NCBI RefSeq assembly: GCF_001591105.1
Contig: NZ_BCUD01000012.1
Location: 1-64,000 of the forward strand
Length of the DNA: 64,000 bases
Reading direction: 5' to 3'
DNA from: Vibrio nereis NBRC 15637
GTDB lineage: Bacteria; Pseudomonadota; Gammaproteobacteria; Enterobacterales; Vibrionaceae
A program made the translations under genes and the position numbers. The notes below the pieces were generated by a model. That model searched no databases. It saw only the letters and a list, made by a program, of their open reading frames with translations, and was not told the origin of the DNA. Shown in pieces: positions 18,986 through 27,342 of the stretch. Every line of letters begins with the position of its first letter. The stretch's first letter is position 1.

Positions 18986-20299
18986 TTATCCCTTAACAAT
19001 CAGCGCGATGCGGTGGAAGGTGTTGTTGAGGTAACCTTTCGGGTTCCATGCGATAGCAAAAGGTTGGCTCACCTCTTGGTCATCAGTCGCTTTTGCCCAA
19101 ACTTCGTAGTAGCCCGCTTGGGGGAATGTCACTTTGGCGTTGAACGTCTGCCAAGCGCCGTCATTGGCTGGGGCTGCGAGTTCGGCATCCATCCATGTCG
19201 CACCAAAATCAATCGAGATTTGCACTTTTGTCACTTTACGGTCGCCCGACCAGGCGTGTCCGCGAACGGCCACTTGGTTGCCTGCCACTTCGGTATTGGT
19301 TTGTGGAGAGGTGATCAGCGATTTCACTGGCATGCGTTCGATAATATCGAAATCCTCTTTCGCAACCTTTTCTCCAGGTGCGACAGGGCGGTTAGGTACG
19401 CGATACGATGTGCCCGTCATTTTCGCGCCATCATGTACCTGATCGCGGATCTGAATACGCGTCAGCCATTTTTGCGAACAAGAACCCGGCCAGCCAGGTA
19501 CCACTAAGCGCAGTGGTGCGCCATTCATTGGATGAAGCGCTTCTCCGTTTTGTGCAAATGCGATCAGGTTTTCACTCCCCATGGCTTTGGCGATGGGTAC
19601 ACCGCGAGAAATCGGTAGTTTGCCTTCTTTGCCTGAAAGGTGTTTGTCGGCGCCATAGTGCGCGGTATAAACGGCACTGTCTTTAACGCCTGCGGCTTTG
19701 AGCACGTCTGCAAGGCGTACCCCAGTCCAACGAGAGCAAGCCACTGCACCGTAAGTCCACTGATTACCAGATGCTTTTGGCTCGAAGAACGCGCGACCAT
19801 TACCGCCGCATTCCACGACAAGTTGCTGTTCGACAACCTCGAAGTTCTTTTTCAGCTCAGCAATCGAAAGTGTCATCGGTTTATCGACTAAGCCGTCAAT
19901 GGTGATTGTCCAAGTCTCAGGATTTACATCTATAGGTGGAATACCATTATTACGAATGAAGTGGCGTTTTGTTGGGGTCACATCGTCATTCAACAAATGG
20001 GGTGGGGTTTCGGCATTCATCGGCCTATCGTTCAGCACCGACAAGCCGTCTTTACCTTCAATCATCACATCATCAAGGCCTTCCGCAAAAGCGGCGGGAA
20101 CAATCCCTGCAGGCATGTTCCGATGGAAGGGAATAGCGCCACCCAGCACCGCGGCCATTGTCGCTAAACCTGCACCTTTTAAAAAACCGCGCCTGTCGGG
20201 ATAACTGACTCGTCCAAAGACTTTCTCATCCGCAGAGTCGGGGTTGTTTTCATAATACTTGTAGATACCTTGCGGTTTGTTTTTCTCGTTCTCACTCAT
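18986..20299 (-). CDS. sorA: Molybdopterin sulfite dehydrogenase, catalytic subunit (SorA/SoxC-like)
   Basis: A 437-residue periplasmic molybdoenzyme of the sulfite oxidase family, expected to oxidise sulfite to sulfate. It has a twin-arginine signal, RRGFLKGAGLATMAAVLGG (Arg 36-37), consistent with folded export with cofactor. The Mo-ligating Cys is residue 164 in VVECGGNGRAFF. The C-terminal dimerisation domain includes VRGHAWSGDRKVTKVQIS and YEVWAKATDDQEVSQPFAIAWNPKGYLNN. ATG at 20299 has AAAGGA upstream. Paired with the cytochrome gene, it is SorAB- or SoxCD-like; no other sox genes are present. Confidence 0.88.
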   Translation of the reverse strand: MSENEKNKPQGIYKYYENNPDSADEKVFGRVSYPDRRGFLKGAGLATMAAVLGGAIPFHRNMPAGIVPAAFAEGLDDVMIEGKDGLSVLNDRPMNAETPPHLLNDDVTPTKRHFIRNNGIPPIDVNPETWTITIDGLVDKPMTLSIAELKKNFEVVEQQLVVECGGNGRAFFEPKASGNQWTYGAVACSRWTGVRLADVLKAAGVKDSAVYTAHYGADKHLSGKEGKLPISRGVPIAKAMGSENLIAFAQNGEALHPMNGAPLRLVVPGWPGSCSQKWLTRIQIRDQVHDGAKMTGTSYRVPNRPVAPGEKVAKEDFDIIERMPVKSLITSPQTNTEVAGNQVAVRGHAWSGDRKVTKVQISIDFGATWMDAELAAPANDGAWQTFNAKVTFPQAGYYEVWAKATDDQEVSQPFAIAWNPKGYLNNTFHRIALIVKG

Positions 20300-20554
20300 G
20301 ATGCGTTCCTTTGTCGGCACACGCCCAAGAACTGCTACGTCATTTCTGTTCTGTAGTTCGTATCACCGATTGCTACAAATTTACGTACCCAAAGGGTTGT
20401 ACATCACTAACTTTAGACAACTATTGATAACCTTGACACTATTTATTGAGCTATAGCTTTGTGGATTTTATTTCTATCTTAAATACAAGATCTTTGAAGG
20501 GAGAGGAGTCAGCCTAACAACAAGCGTAAGGTGTTGCCGTTTAGATCCTTTCGG

Positions 20555-20589
20555 AAGCTGGTAACGCAGATGAACTGCGTCACCAGCTT
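20555..20589 (-). terminator. Terminator hairpin downstream of the DsbA-like gene
   Basis: AAGCTGGTAACGCAG and CTGCGTCACCAGCTT form a 15-bp stem with one mismatch around a 5-base loop. It lies 23 bases past the stop of the leftward thioredoxin-fold gene. The tail is only weakly T-rich. Confidence 0.6.
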
Positions 20590-20611
20590 TAAAGTGAATG
20601 CAAGGTAAACG

Positions 20612-21232
20612 TTAAATTAGACTGTCCAAAAAATCGTGCCACTGTTCTGCTTGGCCGTAATATTCTGTATGAGGTAGCCTCTTCAGTTGTCCTTTGTCCT
20701 CTAGGAAAAGAGTCGGGTAGCCTTGCACACCTAATCGAGCCATTAGTCGATGGCTGTCATCGATCGCGTCAATTTCTAAGGTTTGCCCTGTTTGCATTTT
20801 TTCTTGCCATAACTTTTGGTCTAGCCCTAGCTGAACAGCGATCTCTTCCAACGTTGTTAGCTTATTGACGGTTTTCCCATCCATATAATGAGCTTTCTGT
20901 ATTGCTTTTAACATTGTAAATGGATTTAGCCCTAAAGCCTCTCCAACCAAAACCGCTCGAATAGGAAGATAAGAATCCAGAACAAGTTCCTCATTACCCG
21001 TTACGCGTTCTAGGTAGTGTTGACCGAACTGAACACCAGTCAGTTTACTAATTCGTTGGTCACTGTCTAAGATATGTTGGCGAAAAGCTGGCTCAATTGT
21101 TTTTGCAGGGAGCATACCGCCGGGGTGAAAGACAACCTTAAACTTATCGCTGCTTACAACGGATTCTATTAGTGGAGTAGCGCCATAGCACCACCCGCAC
21201 ATAGGATCATAAAAGTAGTGAATCGTTACCAT
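20612..21232 (-). CDS. DsbA-family thioredoxin-fold oxidoreductase (FrnE-like)
   Basis: A 206-residue protein with CGWC at residues 12-15 (YDPMCGWCYG) near the N-terminus and the cis-Pro loop GVQGYPTLFLED near residue 170. There is no signal peptide, so it is cytosolic, like FrnE/COG3531 proteins rather than periplasmic DsbA. Its start overlaps the end of the MBL-fold gene by 7 bases, so the two are coupled. The substrate is unknown. Confidence 0.82.
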   Translation of the reverse strand: MVTIHYFYDPMCGWCYGATPLIESVVSSDKFKVVFHPGGMLPAKTIEPAFRQHILDSDQRISKLTGVQFGQHYLERVTGNEELVLDSYLPIRAVLVGEALGLNPFTMLKAIQKAHYMDGKTVNKLTTLEEIAVQLGLDQKLWQEKMQTGQTLEIDAIDDSHRLMARLGVQGYPTLFLEDKGQLKRLPHTEYYGQAEQWHDFLDSLI

Positions 21233-22092
21233 TCCATCTCTCCCATATGAACTTTAGCACCAATGCTTAACGCGACTGGTAGCGCAGAACCTTCGTATTT
21301 CTCTGACATTTTTTCGATAAGTTGCTTGCTGTTTTTACTGCTACTTTTCGCTTCGCTGAAATCTTCAAGGTACTGCTGAGAATAACGAATGGTTTCAACA
21401 TTTAGCGCGGTTCCCGATTTCATGTGCCCCGGAATAACCACTTCGGGCTGTAAAGCTTGCATCTCCTTCAGTTGTGCGCTCCAAGCCTTTTGACTTTGTT
21501 CGGTTTGCGAATCTGCCATCCAAAGATGCAAATCACCGTATATTGCGACGTTACCCAGGAGTGTTTTACTTGAAGGGACCCACAAATATGGGCGGTGCGC
21601 TAATAGGCCACTTGTGCCTTTGATCTCAATTGTGTGTCCTTCCAAAGTAAGGCTGGCCGCCTCAATTGCTTGAGGAATATAGGGAGTTGCGGGGGCATTT
21701 TGTCCCATTCTAGGTCCCCAGACCTTGAGCTTGGAGGGCAATTTCTTTTCTATTACTTTTTGTACCGCTTGAGTCGTAACAATGTCGGCTTCGGGAAACA
21801 GAGAGTGAAGCACTTCAGCACCAAAATAGTAATCAGGGTCAGCCTGGCTAATAAAGATGGTTTTTAGCTCTTTACCTGTGTCCAGTATTTTTGCTGCAAT
21901 GCGCAGCGCATCCGCTTTGGTAAACCCAGTATCGATTAGCATCACTTCATTTTCCCCAATGATCAGGGTTGAGTTTACATAGAAGCTGTTTTGGTCTGCA
22001 TTATAAGTATCAAAGGTAAGTGGGGCTTGCTCTGTGGCGAACGCACTACCTGCGACAAGGATAGATGCTGCTAATAGGCTGATTTTTTTCAT
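21226..22092 (-). CDS. Secreted MBL-fold protein with altered metal site
   Basis: A 288-residue protein with a signal peptide (MKKISLLAASILVAGSAFA) and the metallo-beta-lactamase fold: NEVMLIDTGFTKADALRIAA, then strand-loop TIFISQADPDYYFGAE, and VVIPGHMKSG. The HxHxDH metal motif reads QADPDY, losing three of four ligands; the His of the PGH motif remains. It resembles a Vibrio group that NCBI names Vmh-family, which I recall only loosely. Start chosen at MKK for its signal peptide; the frame opens 90 bases earlier. It forms an operon with the CGWC gene and is divergent from a LysR regulator. Confidence 0.75.
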   Translation of the reverse strand: MKKISLLAASILVAGSAFATEQAPLTFDTYNADQNSFYVNSTLIIGENEVMLIDTGFTKADALRIAAKILDTGKELKTIFISQADPDYYFGAEVLHSLFPEADIVTTQAVQKVIEKKLPSKLKVWGPRMGQNAPATPYIPQAIEAASLTLEGHTIEIKGTSGLLAHRPYLWVPSSKTLLGNVAIYGDLHLWMADSQTEQSQKAWSAQLKEMQALQPEVVIPGHMKSGTALNVETIRYSQQYLEDFSEAKSSSKNSKQLIEKMSEKYEGSALPVALSIGAKVHMGEMEW

Positions 22093-22205
22093 GACTTTTT
22101 CCATAGATTGGTTGGCTTGTTCTGATGGACTGAATCTTAAAAGATTGACATGTTCTGAAAAGCACACAAAATCGAGTAACATTGTTTCTTAATTCGAGCA
22201 GATGG

Positions 22206-23093
22206 ATGGATAAATTAACCGCAGCAAAAGTATTTGTTGATGTTGCTCAGTCAGGCAGTTTTACCGCGACGGCTGACAGACTAGACATGTCCCGCCCTAT
22301 GGTGACTCGTTATATTGAAGCCATGGAAAAGTGGCTAAACGTGCGTTTGCTTCACCGGACGACCCGAAAGGTGTCGCTCACGACTGCCGGAGAGCGATGC
22401 TTAAAAGAAACAGAGGTTTGGCTAGAGCAAGCAGAAAATCTAGTGGCCTTGAGTGATAATAGTGAAGAGCTATCTGGAATGGTAAGAGTGGCGACAAGTA
22501 CGTCATTTGGATTTGCCCAATTTGTTCCTGCGCTACTGAATTTTATGTCTATCCACCCTAAAGTGCATATCGATATCGATTTACAGGATTCGGTCGCTGA
22601 CCTAACAGAAAGACAAATTGACCTTGCCATTCGCATTGCTTCTAACCCGGATCCATCTTTGATTGGTAAACCGATCGCGGTGTGCGAATCGGTATTGGTC
22701 GCGTCGCCAGAATATTTAGCGAACAGAGGGGATATTTCAGAGCCAGAGGAACTGAGCGGGCATAGCTGCTTAGGCTATAAAAACTTTCAGCAACACGTAT
22801 GGCACCTCACAAAAGGGACTCAACAAAAATCAGTTAATGTTGACTGTAAATTGACCGCCAACGAGGCAACGACATTACTCCATGCTGCACTTCTGGGAGG
22901 TGGTGTTGCGATTCAACCAACCTATCTCGCGAACAAATACATCGAGAGCGGCACATTACAGCCAATTCTTTCTGACTGGAAACCCGCCAATCTCACTATT
23001 TATGCTCTTTACTCCTCCAGAAAGTATCAATCTCCTACCGTCAGGGCATTAATCGATTATTTGCAAGAATATTTTAAAGACAATTGTTGGTAA
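22206..23093 (+). CDS. LysR-family transcriptional regulator
   Basis: A 295-residue regulator. The N-terminal winged helix-turn-helix is AKVFVDVAQSGSFTATADRLDMSRPMVTRYIEAME, followed by RLLHRTTRKVSLTTAGE. The rest is a type II periplasmic-like effector domain (VRVATSTSFGFAQFVPALLNF). It is of the AaeR/PerR-like group with a C-terminal YSSRKYQSPTVRALIDYL. It is divergent from the MBL/CGWC operon, its most likely target; the starts are 113 bases apart. I use the ATG at 22206 by homology of the N-terminus; its ribosome site is weak. Confidence 0.85.
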   Translation: MDKLTAAKVFVDVAQSGSFTATADRLDMSRPMVTRYIEAMEKWLNVRLLHRTTRKVSLTTAGERCLKETEVWLEQAENLVALSDNSEELSGMVRVATSTSFGFAQFVPALLNFMSIHPKVHIDIDLQDSVADLTERQIDLAIRIASNPDPSLIGKPIAVCESVLVASPEYLANRGDISEPEELSGHSCLGYKNFQQHVWHLTKGTQQKSVNVDCKLTANEATTLLHAALLGGGVAIQPTYLANKYIESGTLQPILSDWKPANLTIYALYSSRKYQSPTVRALIDYLQEYFKDNCW

Positions 23094-23592
23094 GACTTTA
23101 GAGGTTCGAGAATGATGGTACGGCGGTTTGTTTTGGGGGATGAGACGTTATTCAACAGTAGCTAAATAAGCAAATTCTGTTACTCACAATGTTCGTCCTT
23201 GAGTCAGAGCACTCACGGCTGACTCATTCCTGCCCGAAATTATTTAGAATATAAAATCCATTTGATTTTATTAGTACGTATTTGCATGAGCAAAGTTAGC
23301 CACTTCGCTTCTTCTTGAATTGCTGTTCAAAAAACTCTCACTAAATATCAGCGTACTCTAATGTCATGTTAAATATTTGTGCAATAAGTGAGATTTTTGT
23401 TGCCCTTTTACTAATGTCTAATATTCCTACCGATAGCAACACATGCTTAATAGGCTCAAATCAAAATTAGCCATACCGCTTTCTGAGTGTGGCCTCGATG
23501 TTTGATGTGGGTGTTGTCTCGTATTGGTCTTTATACCAAGCGAAACTCTAGTTGGCATAGTTCAACGTTGAAATATAACAAAGGATAGCTCA
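23094..23592. other. Long intergenic region upstream of the DUF3360 gene
   Basis: About 500 bases with no supportable gene. It contains an 8-bp inverted repeat, TGAGTCAG (23200-23207) and CTGACTCA (23219-23226), which could end the lysR transcript, although no T-run follows. The remainder is presumably promoter and leader for the membrane protein starting at 23593. Confidence 0.5.
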
Positions 23593-25050
23593 ATGTCTGA
23601 CTCAAGTAAGACCTTTTACAGGGATGTGCGCAAAAAACCGCATGAATTTGAAAGTCGAGAAGACTTTCTAAACCATGATTTAACCATCATGAGTTTTCGT
23701 CGCTGGGGTATTCATTTGCCATCACGTGATTACAGTATTGAAATCGAAGACTGGGTGCCTGCATTAGCCGCAACCATTGGTAAAGTGGTGATGGTCACCG
23801 CCATGGTTGCTGCCTTTGCTGCTCAGTTCGGCTTATCTCCGGAGTTCGTTGCAGAAAACGTGCGTTACGAACTGCTTATCGCGGGTGCTCTGTTCGTTAT
23901 TCTGTTTTCTGCCATCCTAAACCCGAATGCAAACTTAGCCGGTACTCATGGCCCAATGATACCGCTGATTCCTATGATTGCTGCCGCAGGAGGGCATCCT
24001 CTGGCGCTAGGTTTGATGGTATGTGCTTTTGGTTTAATTCTCGCTTTGACTAAAGGTGGTTCTAAACTCATGACCCTGACTGGCATTGGGGTTAGAGGAG
24101 GGTTACTGATCTACCTAGGCGCCGTTGGGTTGCTCGGACAGATCAATAAGACTGAGGCGTGGGCTGCGAGTACAGACCAAGGTTACATCTCGTTTGTGGT
24201 TATTGGTCTAACGGTTATGGTTTATGCCTACCTAGCTAAGATCAACAAGCGTTGGTTGGCAATCCCACTGTGTTCTGCACTCGCGGGTATTGTTGCTTAT
24301 TTGATGGGCGCTGAGTTTGCTTTTACCACAGAGCCGGGCCTGCCTAATTTCAGTCCATTCTATTGGTGGGGTGAAAATACTGGCTGGCAACTAGGCTGGC
24401 CAACCCTGGAGCACTTTATTGCCGTGACTCCATTTGCTCTACTGGCAGTCGCTATGTGGTCTCCTGACTACCTAGGCCATCGTGTGTTTCAAGAACTTAA
24501 CTATCCAAAAGAGGCGAAAGGCGTACTAATGGATGTCGACGACACTATGGTCGGAGCGTCTGTTCGTCAGGGGGTTGGTTCACTATTGGGTGGCGGTAAC
24601 CTGGCTTCTTCTTGGGGCACGTACATGATTCCTGCCGCCATTGCCAAACGTCCGATTCCAGGCGGTGCGCTGCTAACGGGTTTCATGTGTATTGCTGCGG
24701 CAGTCATTGGTTACCCTATGGATCTAGCGATGTGGGAACCTGTTCTGCGTGTTGCTTTGATTGTCGGTGTATTCTTGCCACTTCTTGAAGCGGGTATGCA
24801 GATGATCCACAAGCATAAAGATTCGCTCAGTGCCGGTATCTGTATTTTTGCCTGTGCATTCGTTAACCCGGTCTTTGGTTGGGCAATAACGATGCTGCTG
24901 GATAACCTCGGACTTATCGGCGACCATGAGCGTGCCAACGAGCTATCGCGCAAAGATAAATACCTGATTCCTGGTGCTGCATTTATCGTTTGTGCTGGTT
25001 CCCTTGCTGTCGTTGGTCAGCTTCCGGGCATTCCTGCTCTGATCGGTTAA
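23593..25050 (+). CDS. DUF3360-family multipass membrane transporter-like protein
   Basis: A 485-residue inner-membrane protein with about 12 hydrophobic segments after a hydrophilic N-terminus of about 55 residues. RRWGIHLPSRDYSIEIEDWVPALAATIGK is the DUF3360 opening I recognise from Vibrio. LNPNANLAGTHGPMIPLIPM and KGGSKLMTLTGIGVRGG resemble the SulP/xanthine-permease (NCS2) fold, so a transporter of an anion or nucleobase is plausible but unproven. The ATG is preceded by AAAGGA. It is monocistronic with a strong terminator. Confidence 0.75.
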   Translation: MSDSSKTFYRDVRKKPHEFESREDFLNHDLTIMSFRRWGIHLPSRDYSIEIEDWVPALAATIGKVVMVTAMVAAFAAQFGLSPEFVAENVRYELLIAGALFVILFSAILNPNANLAGTHGPMIPLIPMIAAAGGHPLALGLMVCAFGLILALTKGGSKLMTLTGIGVRGGLLIYLGAVGLLGQINKTEAWAASTDQGYISFVVIGLTVMVYAYLAKINKRWLAIPLCSALAGIVAYLMGAEFAFTTEPGLPNFSPFYWWGENTGWQLGWPTLEHFIAVTPFALLAVAMWSPDYLGHRVFQELNYPKEAKGVLMDVDDTMVGASVRQGVGSLLGGGNLASSWGTYMIPAAIAKRPIPGGALLTGFMCIAAAVIGYPMDLAMWEPVLRVALIVGVFLPLLEAGMQMIHKHKDSLSAGICIFACAFVNPVFGWAITMLLDNLGLIGDHERANELSRKDKYLIPGAAFIVCAGSLAVVGQLPGIPALIG

Positions 25051-25064
25051 TCGAATCTCGCTCT

Positions 25065-25096
25065 AAAGGCATAGGTGGTCACCACCTATGCCTTTT
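25065..25096 (+). terminator. Rho-independent terminator of the DUF3360 gene
   Basis: AAAGGCATAGGTG and CACCTATGCCTTT form a perfect 13-bp stem around GTCAC, with the run TTTT at its 3' edge. Confidence 0.8.
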
Positions 25097-25253
25097 CTCA
25101 TTCCTGCTCTACTCCTTCTCCAAATTGTTAGATAGCGACAAAGTTTCGGATAACTAAAAAGCCAGTTAAAGGACTGTCGGGTAACGCGCTGTCATCCTTG
25201 AGACGTGTTTTCAGTCACTCACTAGTTAATGACAATTATTGACAAGTTACCAT

Positions 25254-25273
25254 ATGGTTGTGTATACAACTAT
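25254..25273. promoter_or_regulatory. MarR-type operator palindrome
   Basis: ATGGTTGT-GTAT-ACAACTAT is a 20-bp near-perfect palindrome (7 of 8 pairs). It ends 25 bases before the marR start codon. Position and symmetry fit an autoregulatory MarR operator; binding is inferred. Confidence 0.65.
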
Positions 25274-25298
25274 ATAGTGAAGACAATTGAGAAAAGAA

Positions 25299-25745
25299 AT
25301 GAAGAACTACAGTCACCAACAATCGCTTGGGCATTTAACTGGCTTAGCCAGTCGGCTCTTCAACCGATTACTCACAATACGCTTTAAAGACGCGGGTATT
25401 GATATGACTGCTGAGCAGTGGGGGGTCATTGTGGTTTTGAAAAACAGTGAGCCAATGACGCAAAGCCAGATTGGTGAACTGTTGTATTTGGAGAAATCCA
25501 GTGTCAGTCGTTCGATTGACGGCTTGGAGAAACGTGGTTGGATAGAGCGCCAGCGTTCTCCTCATGATAGCCGCAGTAAAATAGTTCTTCTTACAGAGAA
25601 GTCTCGCTGTGTCGTTGAACAGTGTGAAGCGATTGCAACGAGCGTTTTGCATGATGCGCAGCAGGACACCAACGAAATAGAACTACAGACAAGTAAACAA
25701 AATTTATCGAAAGTGATCACCAATTTAAGACAACTGAATCGATAA
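25299..25745 (+). CDS. MarR-family transcriptional regulator
   Basis: A 148-residue dimeric winged-helix regulator. The DNA-binding core is MTQSQIGELLYLEKSSVSRSIDGLEKRGWIERQRSPHDSRSKIVLLTE, with the conserved Asp/Arg of the wing. Start is taken at the ATG at 25299; a TTG four codons earlier is possible. It precedes the SDR gene by 65 bases on the same strand, and the palindrome at 25254-25273 should control both. The effector is unknown. Confidence 0.85.
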   Translation: MKNYSHQQSLGHLTGLASRLFNRLLTIRFKDAGIDMTAEQWGVIVVLKNSEPMTQSQIGELLYLEKSSVSRSIDGLEKRGWIERQRSPHDSRSKIVLLTEKSRCVVEQCEAIATSVLHDAQQDTNEIELQTSKQNLSKVITNLRQLNR

Positions 25746-25810
25746 GAGTAACGTGAGACAGCCATAACATGCTGTCGTTATCTAACATTAAAAATTCATA
25801 AGGAAGTAAC

Positions 25811-26551
25811 ATGACTAAACGTAATGCATTAGTGACTGGTGGCGCGCGTGGTATTGGCGCTGCAACGGCAAAAGCGTTGGCTGAAGATGGCTATCGTGTA
25901 TTCATCAACTATGTGAACAGCGCCACGATTGCAGAGCAATTAGCAGAAGAGATCCGTAGTAAAGGTGGTGAGGCTTTCGCGATTCAAGCTGACGTGCGCG
26001 ATGATGAGCAGATCGAAGCGATGTTTGCAGCAGTGGACGAGCTTGGTGGTGTTGATGTGTTGGTATCTAATGCCAATATGAACTTTACCGCCAAGGCGTT
26101 TATCGAGCAGACCTGGGATGAGTTTGCACAAAAACTGAATGATGAAATGCATGCGGCCTACCAGACTGCTCAGCTAGCTGCTAAAAGTATGAAAGAAAAG
26201 CAATTTGGTCGTTTAATCTTTATTTCTAGTACATTGTCAGAGGTTCCTGCTCCGAACTTTATTGCGCATGGTACGGCGAAAGGCGCACTAGATAGCTTTA
26301 ATAAATACCTAGCGCAAGAGCTTGGTCCATTGGGTATCACCTCCAACATTGTAGCGCCGGGTTTAGTTGAAACTGATGCAACGAAAGATGCACCATCTGA
26401 ATTCAAAGAGATGATCAGATCATTCACGCCAACACAGCGTGTGGCGACACCTGAAGATGTAGCGAACACAGTGCGCTACCTTGCAAGTGAAGCAAGCTCG
26501 CATATTACAGGGACATACAACCCAGTCTGTGGTGGAGCATATATTCAGTAG
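25811..26551 (+). CDS. SDR-family oxidoreductase with Tyr-to-His change in the active site
   Basis: A 246-residue short-chain dehydrogenase/reductase of the FabG type. The NAD(P) motif is TGGARGIG (residues 9-16). Asn in SNANMNF and Ser in ISSTLS are present. The catalytic YxxxK reads HGTAK, with His where Tyr is expected and the Lys kept. C-terminal GGAYIQ aligns with the usual DGG ending. The RBS AAGGAAG is good. It lies downstream of marR. The altered residue suggests modified or lost reductase activity. Confidence 0.82.
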   Translation: MTKRNALVTGGARGIGAATAKALAEDGYRVFINYVNSATIAEQLAEEIRSKGGEAFAIQADVRDDEQIEAMFAAVDELGGVDVLVSNANMNFTAKAFIEQTWDEFAQKLNDEMHAAYQTAQLAAKSMKEKQFGRLIFISSTLSEVPAPNFIAHGTAKGALDSFNKYLAQELGPLGITSNIVAPGLVETDATKDAPSEFKEMIRSFTPTQRVATPEDVANTVRYLASEASSHITGTYNPVCGGAYIQ

Positions 26552-26564
26552 TCTAATTCAGTAT

Positions 26565-26592
26565 AAAAAGAGCCGCACTAGCGGCTCTTTTT
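26565..26592. terminator. Bidirectional terminator between SDR and azurin genes
   Basis: AAAAAGAGCCGC-ACTA-GCGGCTCTTTTT is a perfect 12-bp stem with a tetraloop, A-rich on one side and T-rich on the other. It serves the convergent SDR and azurin genes. Confidence 0.88.
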
Positions 26593-26613
26593 CGTCAATC
26601 TAAGTCAATGCAA

Positions 26614-27066
26614 TTACATAAATTCAAATTTGCCTTTCATCACTGCCCAGTGACCTGGGAATGAACAGAAGAATGAGTAATCCCCGCCAGCCGTCATATT
26701 TTCAGTGCTGAAAGTCACGCTGGTACTCTCGCCACCGCCGATCACTTTAGTGTGCGCGTAAACTCGCTCGTCACCCGGTTTTATATAGTTGTTTTCTACA
26801 CCAGCAGACATCCCTTCAGTGCCGACTGCTTGCAGGTTTGCGGTATCCACGACGACAACATTGTGCCCCATCGATTGTGCAGGCAACTTACCAGTGTGGT
26901 TAAGCGTCAGAGTTACTTCTTTACAGGTTGCTGGCACGCTTAACGTTTGTTTAGAAAACTGCATCATGTCGTTGGCATCAATCGACACTTCACACTCTGC
27001 ATTTGCTTGTGCGCCGAAACTCACTCCAACCAGAGCAAACGTTGCTGCTAATAAACGTAAAGACAT
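26614..27066 (-). CDS. azu: Azurin (type 1 blue copper protein)
   Basis: A 150-residue periplasmic electron carrier. Residues 1-23 form the signal peptide, ending AQANA before ECEVSID. Copper ligands are His in SMGHNVVV, Cys in FFCSFPGH, the His of that same motif, and Met in HWAVMKGKFEF. An N-terminal Cys pair (ECEV and ATCKE) matches the azurin disulfide. It is monocistronic. It could accept electrons from periplasmic enzymes such as the nearby sulfite dehydrogenase, but that pairing is only a possibility. Confidence 0.93.
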   Translation of the reverse strand: MSLRLLAATFALVGVSFGAQANAECEVSIDANDMMQFSKQTLSVPATCKEVTLTLNHTGKLPAQSMGHNVVVVDTANLQAVGTEGMSAGVENNYIKPGDERVYAHTKVIGGGESTSVTFSTENMTAGGDYSFFCSFPGHWAVMKGKFEFM

Positions 27067-27112
27067 ATCACTTTCTCCATTTTTGTTTTGGGCTTACTGG
27101 ACCAACGGATCC

Positions 27113-27132
27113 AATGGTTCTCATTATCATCT
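27113..27132. promoter_or_regulatory. Fur-box-like sequence upstream of azurin
   Basis: Read leftward, AGATGATAATGAGAACCATT has a full TGATAAT half-site and a weaker second half (AGAACCA against ATTATCA). It lies about 47-66 bases ahead of the azurin ATG, a usual promoter position. Fur control is a hypothesis. Confidence 0.35.
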
Positions 27133-27342
27133 TATTAGGGTGTTGAAAATGTGCTTCAATCGATAAATTGACGTTTTGTTACGCTATTACGTAGTGAGTC
27201 GCGGTATTGATCACTGTATTCGGCTTAACGCTTCTTTTGAGCTTAACGACAAATACGTCCATGCTCTCAATCTGCTCGCTAATATTATTCGTCATCATCT
27301 GGCGAGATAATTAACGAGCATACTAAGCGTCATTTGGTCTCT

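Noticed and set aside
18968-19507. 179-residue open frame on the plus strand
   Set aside because: Antisense to the 3' part of sorA, whose coding frame is certain.
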